A stretch of 64,000 nt of DNA from Sphingobium sp. Z007 (GTDB lineage: Bacteria > Pseudomonadota > Alphaproteobacteria > Sphingomonadales > Sphingomonadaceae). A program made the translations under genes and the position numbers. The notes beneath the pieces are model-generated. The model ran no database searches, was not told where the DNA came from, and saw nothing but the letters and a program-made list of their open reading frames with translations. Location of the stretch: positions 1,101,776 through 1,165,775 of the forward strand of contig NZ_FBXK01000001.1 of assembly GCF_900013425.1 (NCBI RefSeq), written 5' to 3'. Positions 44,779 through 53,988 of this stretch are shown in pieces. Position 1 is the stretch's first letter. The number at the start of each line of letters is the position of its first letter.

Positions 44779-46179
44779 ATGAGCGCGCTCACCTTTCCAC
44801 CCCGCAAAGCCCTGCCGGACGGCTTCCTCGACCAGCTTGCCGCCGCCTTTGGCGACAATTTGGCGCTGGGCGAAGCGGTGCGCAGCCAGCATGGTCAGAG
44901 CGAGACGCATTTCGCGCCCGTCTTGCCGGACGCGGTCGTCTTCGCCCGTTCGACGCAAGATGTCGTGACGCTGGTCAATCTATGCGTCGCTGCCGATGTG
45001 CCGATCATCCCCTTTGGTGCGGGCACCTCGATCGAGGGCAACACCCTGCCGGTACGGGGCGGGGTGACGGTCGATCTTAGTCGGATGGACGCCATCTTGG
45101 CAGTGAATGTCGAGGATTTCGACTGCACCGTGCAGGCGGGCGTGCGGCGCGAACAGTTGAACGAGCATCTGCGCGATCAGGGCCTGTTCTTCCCGATCGA
45201 TCCGGGCGCCAATGCGACGCTGGGCGGCATGGCGTCGACCCGCGCGTCGGGCACCAACGCGGTGCGTTACGGCACGATGCGCGAGGCGATCCTGTCGCTG
45301 CGCATCGTGACGCCCGACGGCCGCGACATCCGCACCGCCCGGCGCGCGCGCAAGTCGGCCGCGGGCTATGACCTCACCCGGTTGATGATCGGCAGCGAAG
45401 GCACGCTGGGCATCATCACGGAGGTGACTCTGCGCCTCCACGCCATTCCCGAAGCCATATCCTCGGCCGTATGCAGTTTCGACAGCCTGGAAGGGGCGGT
45501 CGATACGGTGGTGCAGTCGATCCAGATCGGGGTGCCGCTGGCGCGGGTCGAGATATTGGACGATGCGCAGATGCGCGCGGTCAATCGCTGGTCGAAGCTG
45601 GACTATCCCGAACAGACCACGCTCTTCTTCGAATTTCACGGCTCCCCAACCTATGTCGAGGAACAGGTGCGCACGGTGGAGGCAATCGCCGGGATGAACG
45701 GCGGCGGGCAATTCAGCTGGTCGAACCTGCCGGAGGAACGCTCCAAATTATGGAAGGCCCGGCATGAGGCCTATTATGCCGCGGTCAACCAGCGCCCCGG
45801 CGCGATCGGTTGGGCGACGGACGTGTGCGTGCCGATCAGTCGCTTGGCCGAATGCATCACCCAGACCAAGGCCGACTTGGCGACGACCAGCGTGCCGGGC
45901 ACGATATTGGGCCATGTCGGCGACGGCAATTTCCACGTTATCTTCTCCATCGACCCAGGCGCGCCGGAGGAGATGGCGGAGGTGGAGGCGCTCAACCAGC
46001 GACTGGTCGACCGGGCGCTGGCGATGGACGGCACCTGCACCGGCGAACATGGCATCGGCATCGGCAAGCAGCATTGCCTGGTCGAGGAACTGGGCGAGGC
46101 GGTCGACCTGATGCGCGTCATCAAGCGCGCGATCGACCCGAAGAACCTGTTCAATCCGGGCAAGATCTTCACGCTCTGA
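44779..46179 (+). CDS. FAD-linked 2-hydroxyacid dehydrogenase (D-lactate dehydrogenase-like)
   Basis: A 466-residue GlcD/LDHD-family flavoenzyme. The PCMH FAD-binding domain shows PFGAGTSIEGN and ANATLGGMASTRASGTNAVRYG, where the family motif core is GGMASTRASGT. The C-terminal substrate domain has HVGDGNFH and GEHGIGIGK. It oxidises a D-2-hydroxyacid to the 2-oxoacid and passes electrons to quinone or cytochrome. The specific acid is unknown. The start at 44779 is four bases after the receptor gene. Confidence 0.9.
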   Translation: MSALTFPPRKALPDGFLDQLAAAFGDNLALGEAVRSQHGQSETHFAPVLPDAVVFARSTQDVVTLVNLCVAADVPIIPFGAGTSIEGNTLPVRGGVTVDLSRMDAILAVNVEDFDCTVQAGVRREQLNEHLRDQGLFFPIDPGANATLGGMASTRASGTNAVRYGTMREAILSLRIVTPDGRDIRTARRARKSAAGYDLTRLMIGSEGTLGIITEVTLRLHAIPEAISSAVCSFDSLEGAVDTVVQSIQIGVPLARVEILDDAQMRAVNRWSKLDYPEQTTLFFEFHGSPTYVEEQVRTVEAIAGMNGGGQFSWSNLPEERSKLWKARHEAYYAAVNQRPGAIGWATDVCVPISRLAECITQTKADLATTSVPGTILGHVGDGNFHVIFSIDPGAPEEMAEVEALNQRLVDRALAMDGTCTGEHGIGIGKQHCLVEELGEAVDLMRVIKRAIDPKNLFNPGKIFTL

Positions 46180-46188
46180 CATCACGCC

Positions 46189-46208
46189 GTTTAGCCGGGG
46201 GGCTAAAC
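46189..46208 (+). terminator. Hairpin after the hydroxyacid dehydrogenase gene
   Basis: GTTTAGCC (46189-46196) and GGCTAAAC (46201-46208) form a perfect eight-pair stem with a GGGG loop, ten bases after the stop codon. There is no T-run, so it may only partly terminate transcription before the MFS gene. Confidence 0.5.
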
Positions 46209-46292
46209 TGTCCGGTCGCGTCGACTCCCCTTGGCGCGGCCGGGCATCATGACTGGCACATGGCGTGCCATGCCGCAGAAAGGATCGCCCCG

Positions 46293-47585
46293 ATGACCGC
46301 CACCCCCGCTCACACCCCATCTTTCCTGCACCAGTTGCCGCCGCTGCTGATCCTGGCGCTGGCGATGGGGGCAGGCTTCACCATGATGGGGTCGTTCAGC
46401 ATGGTGCAGGAAGGCGCGAAGGCGGAAATGGGCCTGAGCGATTTCCAATTGTCGCTGGTCCAGGGCGTCGCCGCCGCCGTGCCATTGCTGCTGTTTTCCA
46501 TACCCATTGGGTTATTGGTTGACCGAACCAACCGTTTGCGCCTGTTCATCGGGCTGGCGATGATCTGGACGCTGGGTACTTTCCTTACCGCAACGGCGCA
46601 AAGCGTGCCCACGCTGTTCGTGGCCCGCATGTTCGCCGGGATCGGGACCACCGGCGCGCTCACCGCGGCGCTGTCACTGTGCGCCGATCTGTGTCCGCCG
46701 CACCAGCGGGGCAGGGCGCTGCTGGTCGTGACCCTGGGCAAGGCGCTGGGGCAGGCCGGGGCGTTCGCGCTGGCGGGCTGGCTGCTCAGCCTGTTCCTGC
46801 GCCAGAGGGCAGGCGGGGGATCGCTGGCGGATGTCGCCCCCTGGCGCGCGGTGCATTTCGCCTTGGCCGCGTTGAGTGCAGCGCTCGTCCTGCCCCTATT
46901 GCTGCTGCGCGAACCGACGAGGCGAGAGGTAGCGGCAGGCATTCATGCGCCCTGGCGCGTGGTTCTGGGCGAACTCTGGTCGCGCCGCGCCTTTCTTGGT
47001 CCGCTGTTCATCGGGCAGGTCAGCGTGGTGATGGCCGACGCAGCCGCCGCGATCTGGGCATCCCCCGTCCTGTCGCGCAGCTACGGCCTGTCGCCGCCCG
47101 ATTTTGCCGGTTGGATGGGCATCCTCATCTTCCTGACCGGGGTCGCGGGATCGGTGCTGGGCGGAGTCGCGGCCGATATCGGGCAGAAGAGCGGGCGGCA
47201 AGGCGGCCTGCTGATCGGTGCGGTCATCGCCGCGGCGCTGGGTATCCCGGCCGCGCTCTTCCCGATCATGCCCGGCGTCCCGTCCTTCGCCGTGGCGCTG
47301 GGCGCGCTGATGTTGTGCGGCACCGTCACCGGCCTCATCACCTCCGTCGCGCTCACGGTGATGCTGCCCAACGAGTTGCGCGGCCTGTGCATCGGCGCCT
47401 TCATCGCCATAGCCGGGCTGATCGGCTTCGGCGTAGCACCGACATTGGTGACCGCGATCAGTGGCCTTCTCGGCGGCGAAGCGCATCTGGGCGAGGGCCT
47501 CGCCACCGTCGGCGTATCGGTCAGCATCCTGTCCGTCGGCGCCTTCTGGCTGGCCATGCGTCGCGCGCCTGCCAGACCTATCTGA
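46293..47585 (+). CDS. MFS transporter
   Basis: A 430-residue major facilitator with 12 predicted spans. The GLLVDRTNRLRLFIGL loop after TM2 and ARMFAGIGTTGALTAA are family features of the anion/organic-acid type. In this cluster it probably carries the substrate or a breakdown product across the inner membrane. AAAGGA lies eight bases before the ATG. The stop codon overlaps the left palindrome of the next promoter region. Confidence 0.88.
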   Translation: MTATPAHTPSFLHQLPPLLILALAMGAGFTMMGSFSMVQEGAKAEMGLSDFQLSLVQGVAAAVPLLLFSIPIGLLVDRTNRLRLFIGLAMIWTLGTFLTATAQSVPTLFVARMFAGIGTTGALTAALSLCADLCPPHQRGRALLVVTLGKALGQAGAFALAGWLLSLFLRQRAGGGSLADVAPWRAVHFALAALSAALVLPLLLLREPTRREVAAGIHAPWRVVLGELWSRRAFLGPLFIGQVSVVMADAAAAIWASPVLSRSYGLSPPDFAGWMGILIFLTGVAGSVLGGVAADIGQKSGRQGGLLIGAVIAAALGIPAALFPIMPGVPSFAVALGALMLCGTVTGLITSVALTVMLPNELRGLCIGAFIAIAGLIGFGVAPTLVTAISGLLGGEAHLGEGLATVGVSVSILSVGAFWLAMRRAPARPI

Positions 47586-47612
47586 TAGCTATTGCCAAAA
47601 GCTGTCAGATAG
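47578..47612. promoter_or_regulatory. Tandem palindromes CTATC-N-GATAG upstream of the AraC gene
   Basis: The perfect palindrome CTATCTGATAG (47578-47588) overlaps the MFS stop codon, and CTGTCAGATAG (47602-47612, one mismatch) follows. Together the two form a 15-base inverted repeat matching at 14 positions. The same palindrome pair lies before the TonB receptor gene. It lies 30-64 bases before the AraC ATG. Confidence 0.65.
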
Positions 47613-47641
47613 GTAAGGATAGGGCTAAGGAGACGATGCCC

Positions 47642-48409
47642 ATGGACCGAATCAGTGTGTCGCCGGAGATGATTGCGCTGGTCGGGCCGGGCATCGCTAC
47701 GCCCGCCAATGATATGGGACTTTCCGCCGCTTTGCTGTTCGGCTTCGGCGCAGTGGGGCAGGCAGCGTCGGTGCGACTGATCGAGCAACCCACGCTCGCC
47801 GACCTGAACGACGATCCCGGCAGCCGCCTCATCCTGCTGGTCGCGCCCGAAGCCTGCGCGCGGGTAGCGGACGGCGTGGTGCCGCTCACGCCGGGCGTCG
47901 CTTATTATCTGCCCGCGCCGCTGCGTGCGATCGCGATCGCCATCCGCGACTGTCGGCTGCACGACGCGGCGGCAGCGCCCTATCGGCTGGCCAAGAGCAT
48001 CGAGCTGTTTTGCGAGCTTCTGCGCACCGGGCGCGAAGACGGGTTCGTGCCGATCGGGCAGGATGCGCTGCTGTCGCGTGCCGACAGCGAAAGGCTGCTG
48101 ACGGCGCGGCGCATGATCGAAGATCGCTGGGCGGAGAAGCTGACGCTGGACGGCATCGCCCGCGCCTGCGGCCTCAATCGCGCCAAGCTCACTCGCGGCT
48201 TTCGCGATATGTTCGGCAGTTCGGTCGCCGACGCGATCACGGCGCAGCGGCTCGACCGGGCAGGGGAGATGCTGGTCGCGACCGAACTACCGGTGTCCTC
48301 GATCGGCTATCGCTGCGGCTATCTCAACAATGCCAGCTTCACCCGCGCCTTCGCCCGTCATTTCGGCGTCGCGCCAACGCTCTATCGCGCCGAAAGGCTG
48401 GCGGCATGA
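47642..48409 (+). CDS. AraC-family transcriptional regulator
   Basis: A 255-residue protein whose C-terminal AraC/XylS domain has two helix-turn-helix motifs: LDGIARACGLNRAKLTRGF and VSSIGYRCGYLNNASFTRAF. The latter includes the family's conserved GY...S.F.RAF pattern. The N-terminal 130 residues are a variable sensor domain. AAGGAG stands nine bases before the ATG at 47642; a second ATG six bases upstream is closer than usual. It is coupled to the GntR gene by ATGA. Confidence 0.88.
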   Translation: MDRISVSPEMIALVGPGIATPANDMGLSAALLFGFGAVGQAASVRLIEQPTLADLNDDPGSRLILLVAPEACARVADGVVPLTPGVAYYLPAPLRAIAIAIRDCRLHDAAAAPYRLAKSIELFCELLRTGREDGFVPIGQDALLSRADSERLLTARRMIEDRWAEKLTLDGIARACGLNRAKLTRGFRDMFGSSVADAITAQRLDRAGEMLVATELPVSSIGYRCGYLNNASFTRAFARHFGVAPTLYRAERLAA

Positions 48410-49107
48410 CGAGCCGGGCGATCGACGATGGCGGCTCGTTGGTCGAACGCGCGATCCAGGCGGTGCGCGATCATATCCGCGCTCATAGCTTGCGGGTCGG
48501 TGACACGCTGCCCGGCGAAGGCGCCTTCGCCACCAGCCTGGGCGTCAGCCGGGCTGTGATGCGCGAGGCGTTCGGCGCGCTCGCCGCCTTACACCTGATA
48601 GACGTCGGCAATGGCCGTCGCGCGCGGGTGGGGGCGATCGACGGAGCGGTTATGGGGGCCTCGCTCGACCATGCGGTATCGACCGAGCAGGTCAGCGTCG
48701 CCGATGTGTGGGACGTGCGGCGCACGCTGGAGTTGCGGATCGTCGCGCTTGCAGCGCAACGCCGCACCGACGCGCAGGCGGCTGAGATTTTGGCCATTGC
48801 TCAGGCGATGGCGAAGGATTGCGACGACATGGTCCAGGTGACCCGGCTCGACATCGCGCTACACAATGCGATCGCCGAGGCGGCGTCGAACCTGCTCTTT
48901 GCGCAGATCATGCGGTCCTTCGCGCCGCTGATGGAAACCGCGGTGCCCCGCGCCTGGGAAACGCGCCGGACCGATGAACAGCGCCAGCAGATCATCGCCT
49001 GCCATCTCGACCTGGCCCAGGCGATCGCGGACCGTGACGCTGTCGCCGCCGCTGCGGCGATCGACCGGCATTTCGACAGTTCGATCGGGCAGATGCTGGC
49101 GACATGA
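48406..49107 (+). CDS. GntR-family regulator, FadR/FCD subfamily
   Basis: A 233-residue regulator. The N-terminal winged HTH carries the GntR pattern LPGEGAFATSLGVSRAVMREA. The C-terminal FCD domain keeps the metal-binding residues in DIALHNAI, ACHLDL and DRHFD, which often bind carboxylate ligands. It is the likely binder of the CTATC-N-GATAG palindromes, and the ligand may be the 2-hydroxyacid or oxoacid handled by the cluster. It starts inside the AraC stop (ATGA). Confidence 0.88.
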   Translation: MTSRAIDDGGSLVERAIQAVRDHIRAHSLRVGDTLPGEGAFATSLGVSRAVMREAFGALAALHLIDVGNGRRARVGAIDGAVMGASLDHAVSTEQVSVADVWDVRRTLELRIVALAAQRRTDAQAAEILAIAQAMAKDCDDMVQVTRLDIALHNAIAEAASNLLFAQIMRSFAPLMETAVPRAWETRRTDEQRQQIIACHLDLAQAIADRDAVAAAAAIDRHFDSSIGQMLAT

Positions 49108-49122
49108 GACTGGCTTGCCGCG

Positions 49123-50208
49123 TCAGGCGATCGCCAGCACGCTGCTCAGGATGATGCGCACCAGTTCGGCCTGGCCGCGCGCGCCCATCTTGGCGTAGAT
49201 TTTCTTGGAATAGTTGCGCGCCGTTTCGACCGTCAGATGGAGATTGGCCGCGGCTTGCGCGATCGGGATACCTTGGCCCATTTCCCAGGCAAGCCGGGCT
49301 TCGCTGGGCAATAATCCGAACAGATCGACCAGCTGCTCGCACCGGTCCGCCTGCGACGATCGGTCGCCGCTCAGATAGACGATCGCCACTGGCGTCCCGC
49401 CCGCCGCCACCGACTGTCCGCGGAACGGCGCGACCAGCATGTCCATCCACGGATCGCGGCTCAGATTGATCGCGCGCGGCCGCGCCTCCGCATCCTGCGC
49501 GAACGCCTTGACCAGCGCCGTCAGCTCACGGTCCAGCCCTGGCGATGTCGGGGTCAATCGGTCATAGCGCCCACGCCGCAGGATGGTGTTGCGCTGGAAT
49601 AGCTGTTCCACATGGGGCGTCATGTCCAGGATGCGGCATTGGGCGTCCAGCGTCAGCCAGCCGAAATTCAGCCGGCCAAAGGCTTCGGACGTCAGGGTCG
49701 ATCGCAACTTCTCCCGCTCCAGCGCCACGAAGCCGCGCAACGCCGTGCGCAGATGTGGAGCAAGCGCGGTCAGCAACGCCGTCGCCGAAGAGGATATGCG
49801 CACGCCTGCGAGGCTCAGCCAGGCATCCACCCCGCTGCTCTCCGTCACCCGCACCGATCGTATGTCCTCGACGCCCATGCCATGCAGGAAGTCGCTCCGA
49901 TAGGATTGCAGCGCGGCATTGTCCGGCGGGATCAGCTCGGCGAGCGCATAGACCCGCCCCTCCCGCATGTTGCGATAGGGCAGGGGATCGTGACCATATT
50001 TCTCGGCGAACAACCGGTTCAGATGTGGCGGCGCCGCAGGGCCGGCATAGAGTTCGACGATATTCTTCTCGTCGACCGGGCGAAAGGCCAGGCTGACGTA
50101 GCGGACCTGCGTCCGGCTCCGCAGCCGTTCGAGAAAATCATGCCAGAGCGGCTGCTGGAACATGCCTTCGCTCAGGCTGACCAGCAGGCCGGAATCATCC
50201 AATCGCAT
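49123..50208 (-). CDS. LuxR-type transcriptional regulator
   Basis: A 361-residue protein with a C-terminal LuxR/GerE helix-turn-helix (about residues 290-350): LLPSEARLAWEMGQGIPI, then LHLTVETARNYSKKIYAKMG. The N-terminal 280 residues form a sensor region without a recognised domain, perhaps PAS-like around SEAFGRLNFGWLTLDAQCRIL; the core there is GWLTLDAQCRIL. It diverges from cysD across an 84-base gap with a 16-base palindrome. Regulation of sulfate assimilation is possible but unproven. It may instead belong to the preceding cluster. Confidence 0.85.
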   Translation of the reverse strand: MRLDDSGLLVSLSEGMFQQPLWHDFLERLRSRTQVRYVSLAFRPVDEKNIVELYAGPAAPPHLNRLFAEKYGHDPLPYRNMREGRVYALAELIPPDNAALQSYRSDFLHGMGVEDIRSVRVTESSGVDAWLSLAGVRISSSATALLTALAPHLRTALRGFVALEREKLRSTLTSEAFGRLNFGWLTLDAQCRILDMTPHVEQLFQRNTILRRGRYDRLTPTSPGLDRELTALVKAFAQDAEARPRAINLSRDPWMDMLVAPFRGQSVAAGGTPVAIVYLSGDRSSQADRCEQLVDLFGLLPSEARLAWEMGQGIPIAQAAANLHLTVETARNYSKKIYAKMGARGQAELVRIILSSVLAIA

Positions 50209-50223
50209 GACGCGATCCTACAC

Positions 50224-50239
50224 CCTCCCATTTGGGAGG
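50224..50239. promoter_or_regulatory. 16-base palindrome between the LuxR-type gene and cysD
   Basis: CCTCCCA and TGGGAGG form perfect seven-base arms around TT. It lies 54-69 bases upstream of the cysD ATG and 16-31 bases upstream of the regulator ATG. This is a plausible operator for autoregulation or control of the sulfate genes. Confidence 0.5.
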
Positions 50240-50292
50240 TCCAATATTAGTTGCTTGCTGCCAAAGCTACGCGCAACAAGATTGCGAGGACC

Positions 50293-51204
50293 ATGGTGGA
50301 CGTAAAGACCCTGACTCATCTGGAGCGGCTGGAAGCTGAAAGCATCCACATCCTGCGGGAAGTGGTGGCCGAGGCGGAAAAGCCGGTGATGCTCTATTCC
50401 GTCGGCAAGGACAGCGCGGTGATGCTGCATCTGGCGCGCAAGGCCTTCTATCCTTCGCCGCCGCCCTTCCCCTTGCTGCATGTCGATACGACCTGGAAAT
50501 TCCAGGAAATGTACAAGCTGCGCGACCGGATGGCGCAGGAAAGCGGCATGGAATTGCTGGTCTATCAGAACCAGGAAGCCAAGGACCGGGGCATCAACCC
50601 GTTCGACCATGGCGCGCTGCACACCGATATGTGGAAGACGGAGGGGTTGAAGCAGGCGCTTAATCTTTACGGCTTCGACGCGGCCTTTGGCGGTGCGCGG
50701 CGCGACGAGGAAAAAAGCCGGGCGAAGGAGCGCATCTTCTCCTTCCGCACTGCCAGCCACGGTTGGGACCCCAAGAATCAGCGGCCCGAACTATGGAACC
50801 TCTACAATGCCCGCAAGAATAAGGGCGAAAGCATCCGCATCTTCCCGATCAGCAACTGGACCGAGCTGGATATCTGGCAATATATCCACCTGAACGATGT
50901 GCCGATCGTGCCGCTCTATTTCGCGGACGAACGCCCGACGGTGGAGCGCGACGGCATGTTGCTGATGGTCGATGACGACCGCTTCCCCCTGATGCCGGGC
51001 GAAACGCCGGTGATGCGATCGATCCGTTTCCGCACGCTGGGCTGCTATCCGCTGACCGGCGCGGTCGAAAGCACGGCCAAGACGCTGCCGGAGGTGATCC
51101 AGGAAACGCTGCTGACAACCACGTCCGAACGGCAGGGCCGCGCGATCGACAAGGATGCCGGCGGCGCGGGCATGGAGAAGAAGAAGCAGGAAGGCTACTT
51201 CTGA
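50293..51204 (+). CDS. cysD: Sulfate adenylyltransferase subunit 2
   Basis: A 303-residue PP-loop ATP pyrophosphatase subunit making APS from sulfate and ATP. The PP-loop is [36 protein letters not shown] and the closing KKKQEGYF are hallmarks of CysD, with the core [15 protein letters not shown] lies just before the ATG at 50293. It works as a heterodimer with the CysN part of the next protein. Confidence 0.95.
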   Translation: MVDVKTLTHLERLEAESIHILREVVAEAEKPVMLYSVGKDSAVMLHLARKAFYPSPPPFPLLHVDTTWKFQEMYKLRDRMAQESGMELLVYQNQEAKDRGINPFDHGALHTDMWKTEGLKQALNLYGFDAAFGGARRDEEKSRAKERIFSFRTASHGWDPKNQRPELWNLYNARKNKGESIRIFPISNWTELDIWQYIHLNDVPIVPLYFADERPTVERDGMLLMVDDDRFPLMPGETPVMRSIRFRTLGCYPLTGAVESTAKTLPEVIQETLLTTTSERQGRAIDKDAGGAGMEKKKQEGYF

Positions 51205-51219
51205 ACCCGCGCGCTCCCA

Positions 51220-51313
51220 CCGTTCGCCCTGAGCCTGTCGAAGGGCTCGGCCGACCGAAGGGAGGCACTTCGCTTCGCTCAGTGGAGGGCTTCGACAAGC
51301 TCAGCCCGAACGG
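51220..51313. repeat. Palindromic dispersed repeat (sphingomonad REP-like)
   Basis: The left arm (51220-51246) and right arm (51287-51313) are inverted copies sharing CCGTTCG, CTGAGC, TGTCGAAG cores with a few changes, separated by about 40 bases. The TTCGACAAGCTCAG-type core is widely repeated in sphingomonad genomes. It lies between cysD and cysNC and would form a stable hairpin in the mRNA. Confidence 0.75.
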
Positions 51314-51325
51314 GGAATTTAGATT

Positions 51326-53239
51326 ATGACTGACGTTTCCACAGACCCCATCTACAAGACCGACGCCCTCATCGCCGAAGATATCGATCAATATCTCAAG
51401 GTTCACGAGCATAAGACGATGCTGCGCTTTATCACCTGCGGGTCGGTGGACGATGGCAAATCGACGCTGATCGGCCGACTGCTCTATGACAGCAAGATGA
51501 TCTTCGAGGATCAGTTGGCCGCGCTGGAGGCGGACAGCAAGAAGGTCGGCACGCATGGGCAGGAGATCGATTTCGCCCTGCTGGTCGATGGCCTGGCCGC
51601 GGAGCGGGAGCAGGGCATCACGATCGACGTCGCCTATCGTTTCTTCGGCACCGAAAAGCGCAAGTTCATCGTGGCCGACACGCCCGGCCACGAACAATAT
51701 ACCCGCAACATGGTGACCGGCGCGTCGACCGCGGACCTGGCCGTCATCCTGATCGACGCGCGCAAGGGCATCCTGACGCAAACCCGCCGCCACAGCTATC
51801 TCGCCCACCTCATCGGCATCCGCAACATCGTGCTGGCCGTCAACAAGATGGACCTGGTCGGTTATGATCAGGCGGTGTTCGACAGTATCGTTAGCGATTA
51901 TGCCGCGTTCGCTCGTTCGATCGGCATTACCGCCTTCACGCCGATGCCGATTTCCGGCTTTAAGGGCGACAATATCACCGGTCCCAGTGCCAATACGCCC
52001 TGGTACACCGGCCCGGCGCTGATCGAGCATTTGGAAACGGTCGAGGTGAACAGCGCGGCCGATGCGGACAAGCCGTTCCGCATGGCGGTCCAGTGGGTCA
52101 ACCGCCCCAATCTCGATTTCCGCGGCTTTTCCGGCCAGATCGCAACCGGATCGGTGCGGCCCGGCGACGCCATTCGCGTGCTGCCATCGGGCAAGACCAG
52201 CGCCATCACGCGTATCGTAACCCTTAATGGCGACCTGGACGAAGCCGTCGCCGGTCAGTCGGTCACGCTCTGCTTCGCCGATGAGGTCGATTGTTCGCGC
52301 GGCGACGTGATCGCGGCGTCCGACAATCCACCCCAGGTCGCGGACCAGTTTGAAGTGACGATCGTGTGGATGGCGGACGAGGAAATGCTGCCGGGCCGCT
52401 CCTACTGGCTCAAGATCGGCACCCAGACGGTGACGGCGACGGTGCAGCAGCCGAAATATCAGGTCAACGTCAACACGATGGAGCAGCTGGCGGCCAAGAC
52501 GCTGGAGCTGAACGCCATCGGCGTCGCCAATCTGTCGACGGACAAGCAGATCGTGTTTGAACCCTATGCCGACAACCGGACGCTGGGCGGTTTCATCCTG
52601 ATCGACAAGATCACCAACGCCACCGTGGCCGCCGGGATGCTGCATTTCAGCCTGCGCCGCGCCCAGAATGTCCATTGGCAGGCGACCGACGTCAGCCGCG
52701 ATTTCCATGCGGGGCTGAAGAATCAGAAGCCGGCCGTCCTCTGGTTCACAGGGTTGTCGGGGGCAGGCAAATCGACCATCGCCAATCTGGTCGAAAAGAA
52801 ACTGGCGCGCATGAACCGTCACACCTTCCTGCTGGACGGCGACAATGTCCGCCATGGCCTGAACAAGGATCTTGGCTTCACCGACGCCGACCGGGTGGAA
52901 AATATCCGCCGCGTGGGCGAAGTGGCGAAGCTGATGACCGATGCGGGCCTGATCGTCATCACCGCCTTCATCTCCCCCTTCCGCGCCGAACGCGACATGG
53001 TGCGGCAGATGATGCAGCCGGGCGAGTTCATCGAAGTGCATATCGACTCTACGCTCGCCGATGCCGAGGCGCGCGACGTCAAGGGCCTCTACAAGAAGGC
53101 GCGAGCGGGCCAGCTGAAGAATTTCACCGGCATCGACAGTCCCTATGAAGCGCCCGAAGACCCGGAGATTCGGATCGACACGGCGGAGATGACGGCGGAG
53201 GAGGCGGCCGAGGCGATCGTCGCCAGGCTGATCCCATGA
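51326..53239 (+). CDS. cysNC: Bifunctional sulfate adenylyltransferase subunit 1 / adenylylsulfate kinase
   Basis: A 637-residue fusion. Residues 1-440 are the CysN GTPase, with P-loop GSVDDGKST, switch [12 protein letters not shown] and NKMDLVGY, which drives APS synthesis by CysD. Residues 450-637 are the CysC kinase, with P-loop [15 protein letters not shown] and [15 protein letters not shown], which phosphorylates APS to PAPS. Fusion of CysN and CysC is common in alphaproteobacteria. The stop overlaps cysQ by ATGA. Confidence 0.95.
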   Translation: MTDVSTDPIYKTDALIAEDIDQYLKVHEHKTMLRFITCGSVDDGKSTLIGRLLYDSKMIFEDQLAALEADSKKVGTHGQEIDFALLVDGLAAEREQGITIDVAYRFFGTEKRKFIVADTPGHEQYTRNMVTGASTADLAVILIDARKGILTQTRRHSYLAHLIGIRNIVLAVNKMDLVGYDQAVFDSIVSDYAAFARSIGITAFTPMPISGFKGDNITGPSANTPWYTGPALIEHLETVEVNSAADADKPFRMAVQWVNRPNLDFRGFSGQIATGSVRPGDAIRVLPSGKTSAITRIVTLNGDLDEAVAGQSVTLCFADEVDCSRGDVIAASDNPPQVADQFEVTIVWMADEEMLPGRSYWLKIGTQTVTATVQQPKYQVNVNTMEQLAAKTLELNAIGVANLSTDKQIVFEPYADNRTLGGFILIDKITNATVAAGMLHFSLRRAQNVHWQATDVSRDFHAGLKNQKPAVLWFTGLSGAGKSTIANLVEKKLARMNRHTFLLDGDNVRHGLNKDLGFTDADRVENIRRVGEVAKLMTDAGLIVITAFISPFRAERDMVRQMMQPGEFIEVHIDSTLADAEARDVKGLYKKARAGQLKNFTGIDSPYEAPEDPEIRIDTAEMTAEEAAEAIVARLIP

Positions 53240-53988
53240 GCCTGGACCTGTCCGACGCGAAGCTGGCTGCCTATCTCGCCGAGATCGCCGGCCGACTGCT
53301 GCTCGACGTGCGCGCCTCCGGCCTGTTCAGCCCCAAGGCGCTGGGTAAGGCGGGGGACCAGACCGCCAACCAGTTCCTATGCCACGCCCTGCGCGAACAG
53401 CGCCCGGACGACGGGCTGTTGTCGGAGGAGGAAAAGGATAACGCCGATCGCCTGGCCAAAAGCCGGGTATGGATCGTCGATCCGGTCGATGGCACGCGCG
53501 AATATGGCGAGGAGCGGGCCGACTGGGCGGTGCATGTTGGGCTGGCGATCGATGGCCGCCCCGCCATCGGCGCGGTCGGGTTGCCGGGCATGGACGGCGT
53601 AGGGGGCGGGCGTGGCCTCGTCCTGCGGTCCGACCAGCCCATCCCGTTACCCTCCGCACCCGACCGGCTGCGCATGGTCGTCAGCCGCACCCGCCCGGCG
53701 GCCGAAGCGATCGAAGTCGCCGCGCATCTCGGCGCGGAACTGGTGCCGATGGGTTCGGCGGGGGCCAAGGCGATGGCGATCATCCTGGGCCAGGCCGACA
53801 TCTACCTGCATTCGGGCGGCCAATATGAATGGGACAGCATGGCCCCGGTCGCCGTCGCGCTGGCCCACGGCCTCCATTGCTCGCGAATCGACGGATCGCC
53901 GCTCGTCTATAACCAGGCCGATGTCTATCTGCCCGACCTGCTCATCTGTCGGCCCGAACATGCCGACATGGTGCTCAAGCTGATCTAG
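53236..53988 (+). CDS. cysQ: 3'(2'),5'-bisphosphate nucleotidase
   Basis: A 250-residue member of the inositol monophosphatase superfamily that recycles PAP formed by PAPS reduction. Metal-site motifs are [20 protein letters not shown] and the C-terminal [12 protein letters not shown]. The N-terminal [12 protein letters not shown] region fits CysQ rather than SuhB. It is translationally coupled to cysNC. It ends convergently with the next gene at a shared CTAG. Confidence 0.9.
   Translation: MSLDLSDAKLAAYLAEIAGRLLLDVRASGLFSPKALGKAGDQTANQFLCHALREQRPDDGLLSEEEKDNADRLAKSRVWIVDPVDGTREYGEERADWAVHVGLAIDGRPAIGAVGLPGMDGVGGGRGLVLRSDQPIPLPSAPDRLRMVVSRTRPAAEAIEVAAHLGAELVPMGSAGAKAMAIILGQADIYLHSGGQYEWDSMAPVAVALAHGLHCSRIDGSPLVYNQADVYLPDLLICRPEHADMVLKLI

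Noticed and set aside
42714..44858. A 714-residue minus-strand open frame
   Set aside because: It is wholly antisense to a TonB receptor with complete motifs. Its composition is that of a mirror frame.
44779..46179. Glycolate oxidase subunit GlcD
   Set aside because: No glcE or glcF neighbours exist, and the motifs fit the single-subunit D-lactate/2-hydroxyacid dehydrogenase branch.
50849..53041. A 730-residue minus-strand open frame
   Set aside because: It is antisense to cysD and cysNC, crosses the palindromic repeat and carries no recognisable domain.
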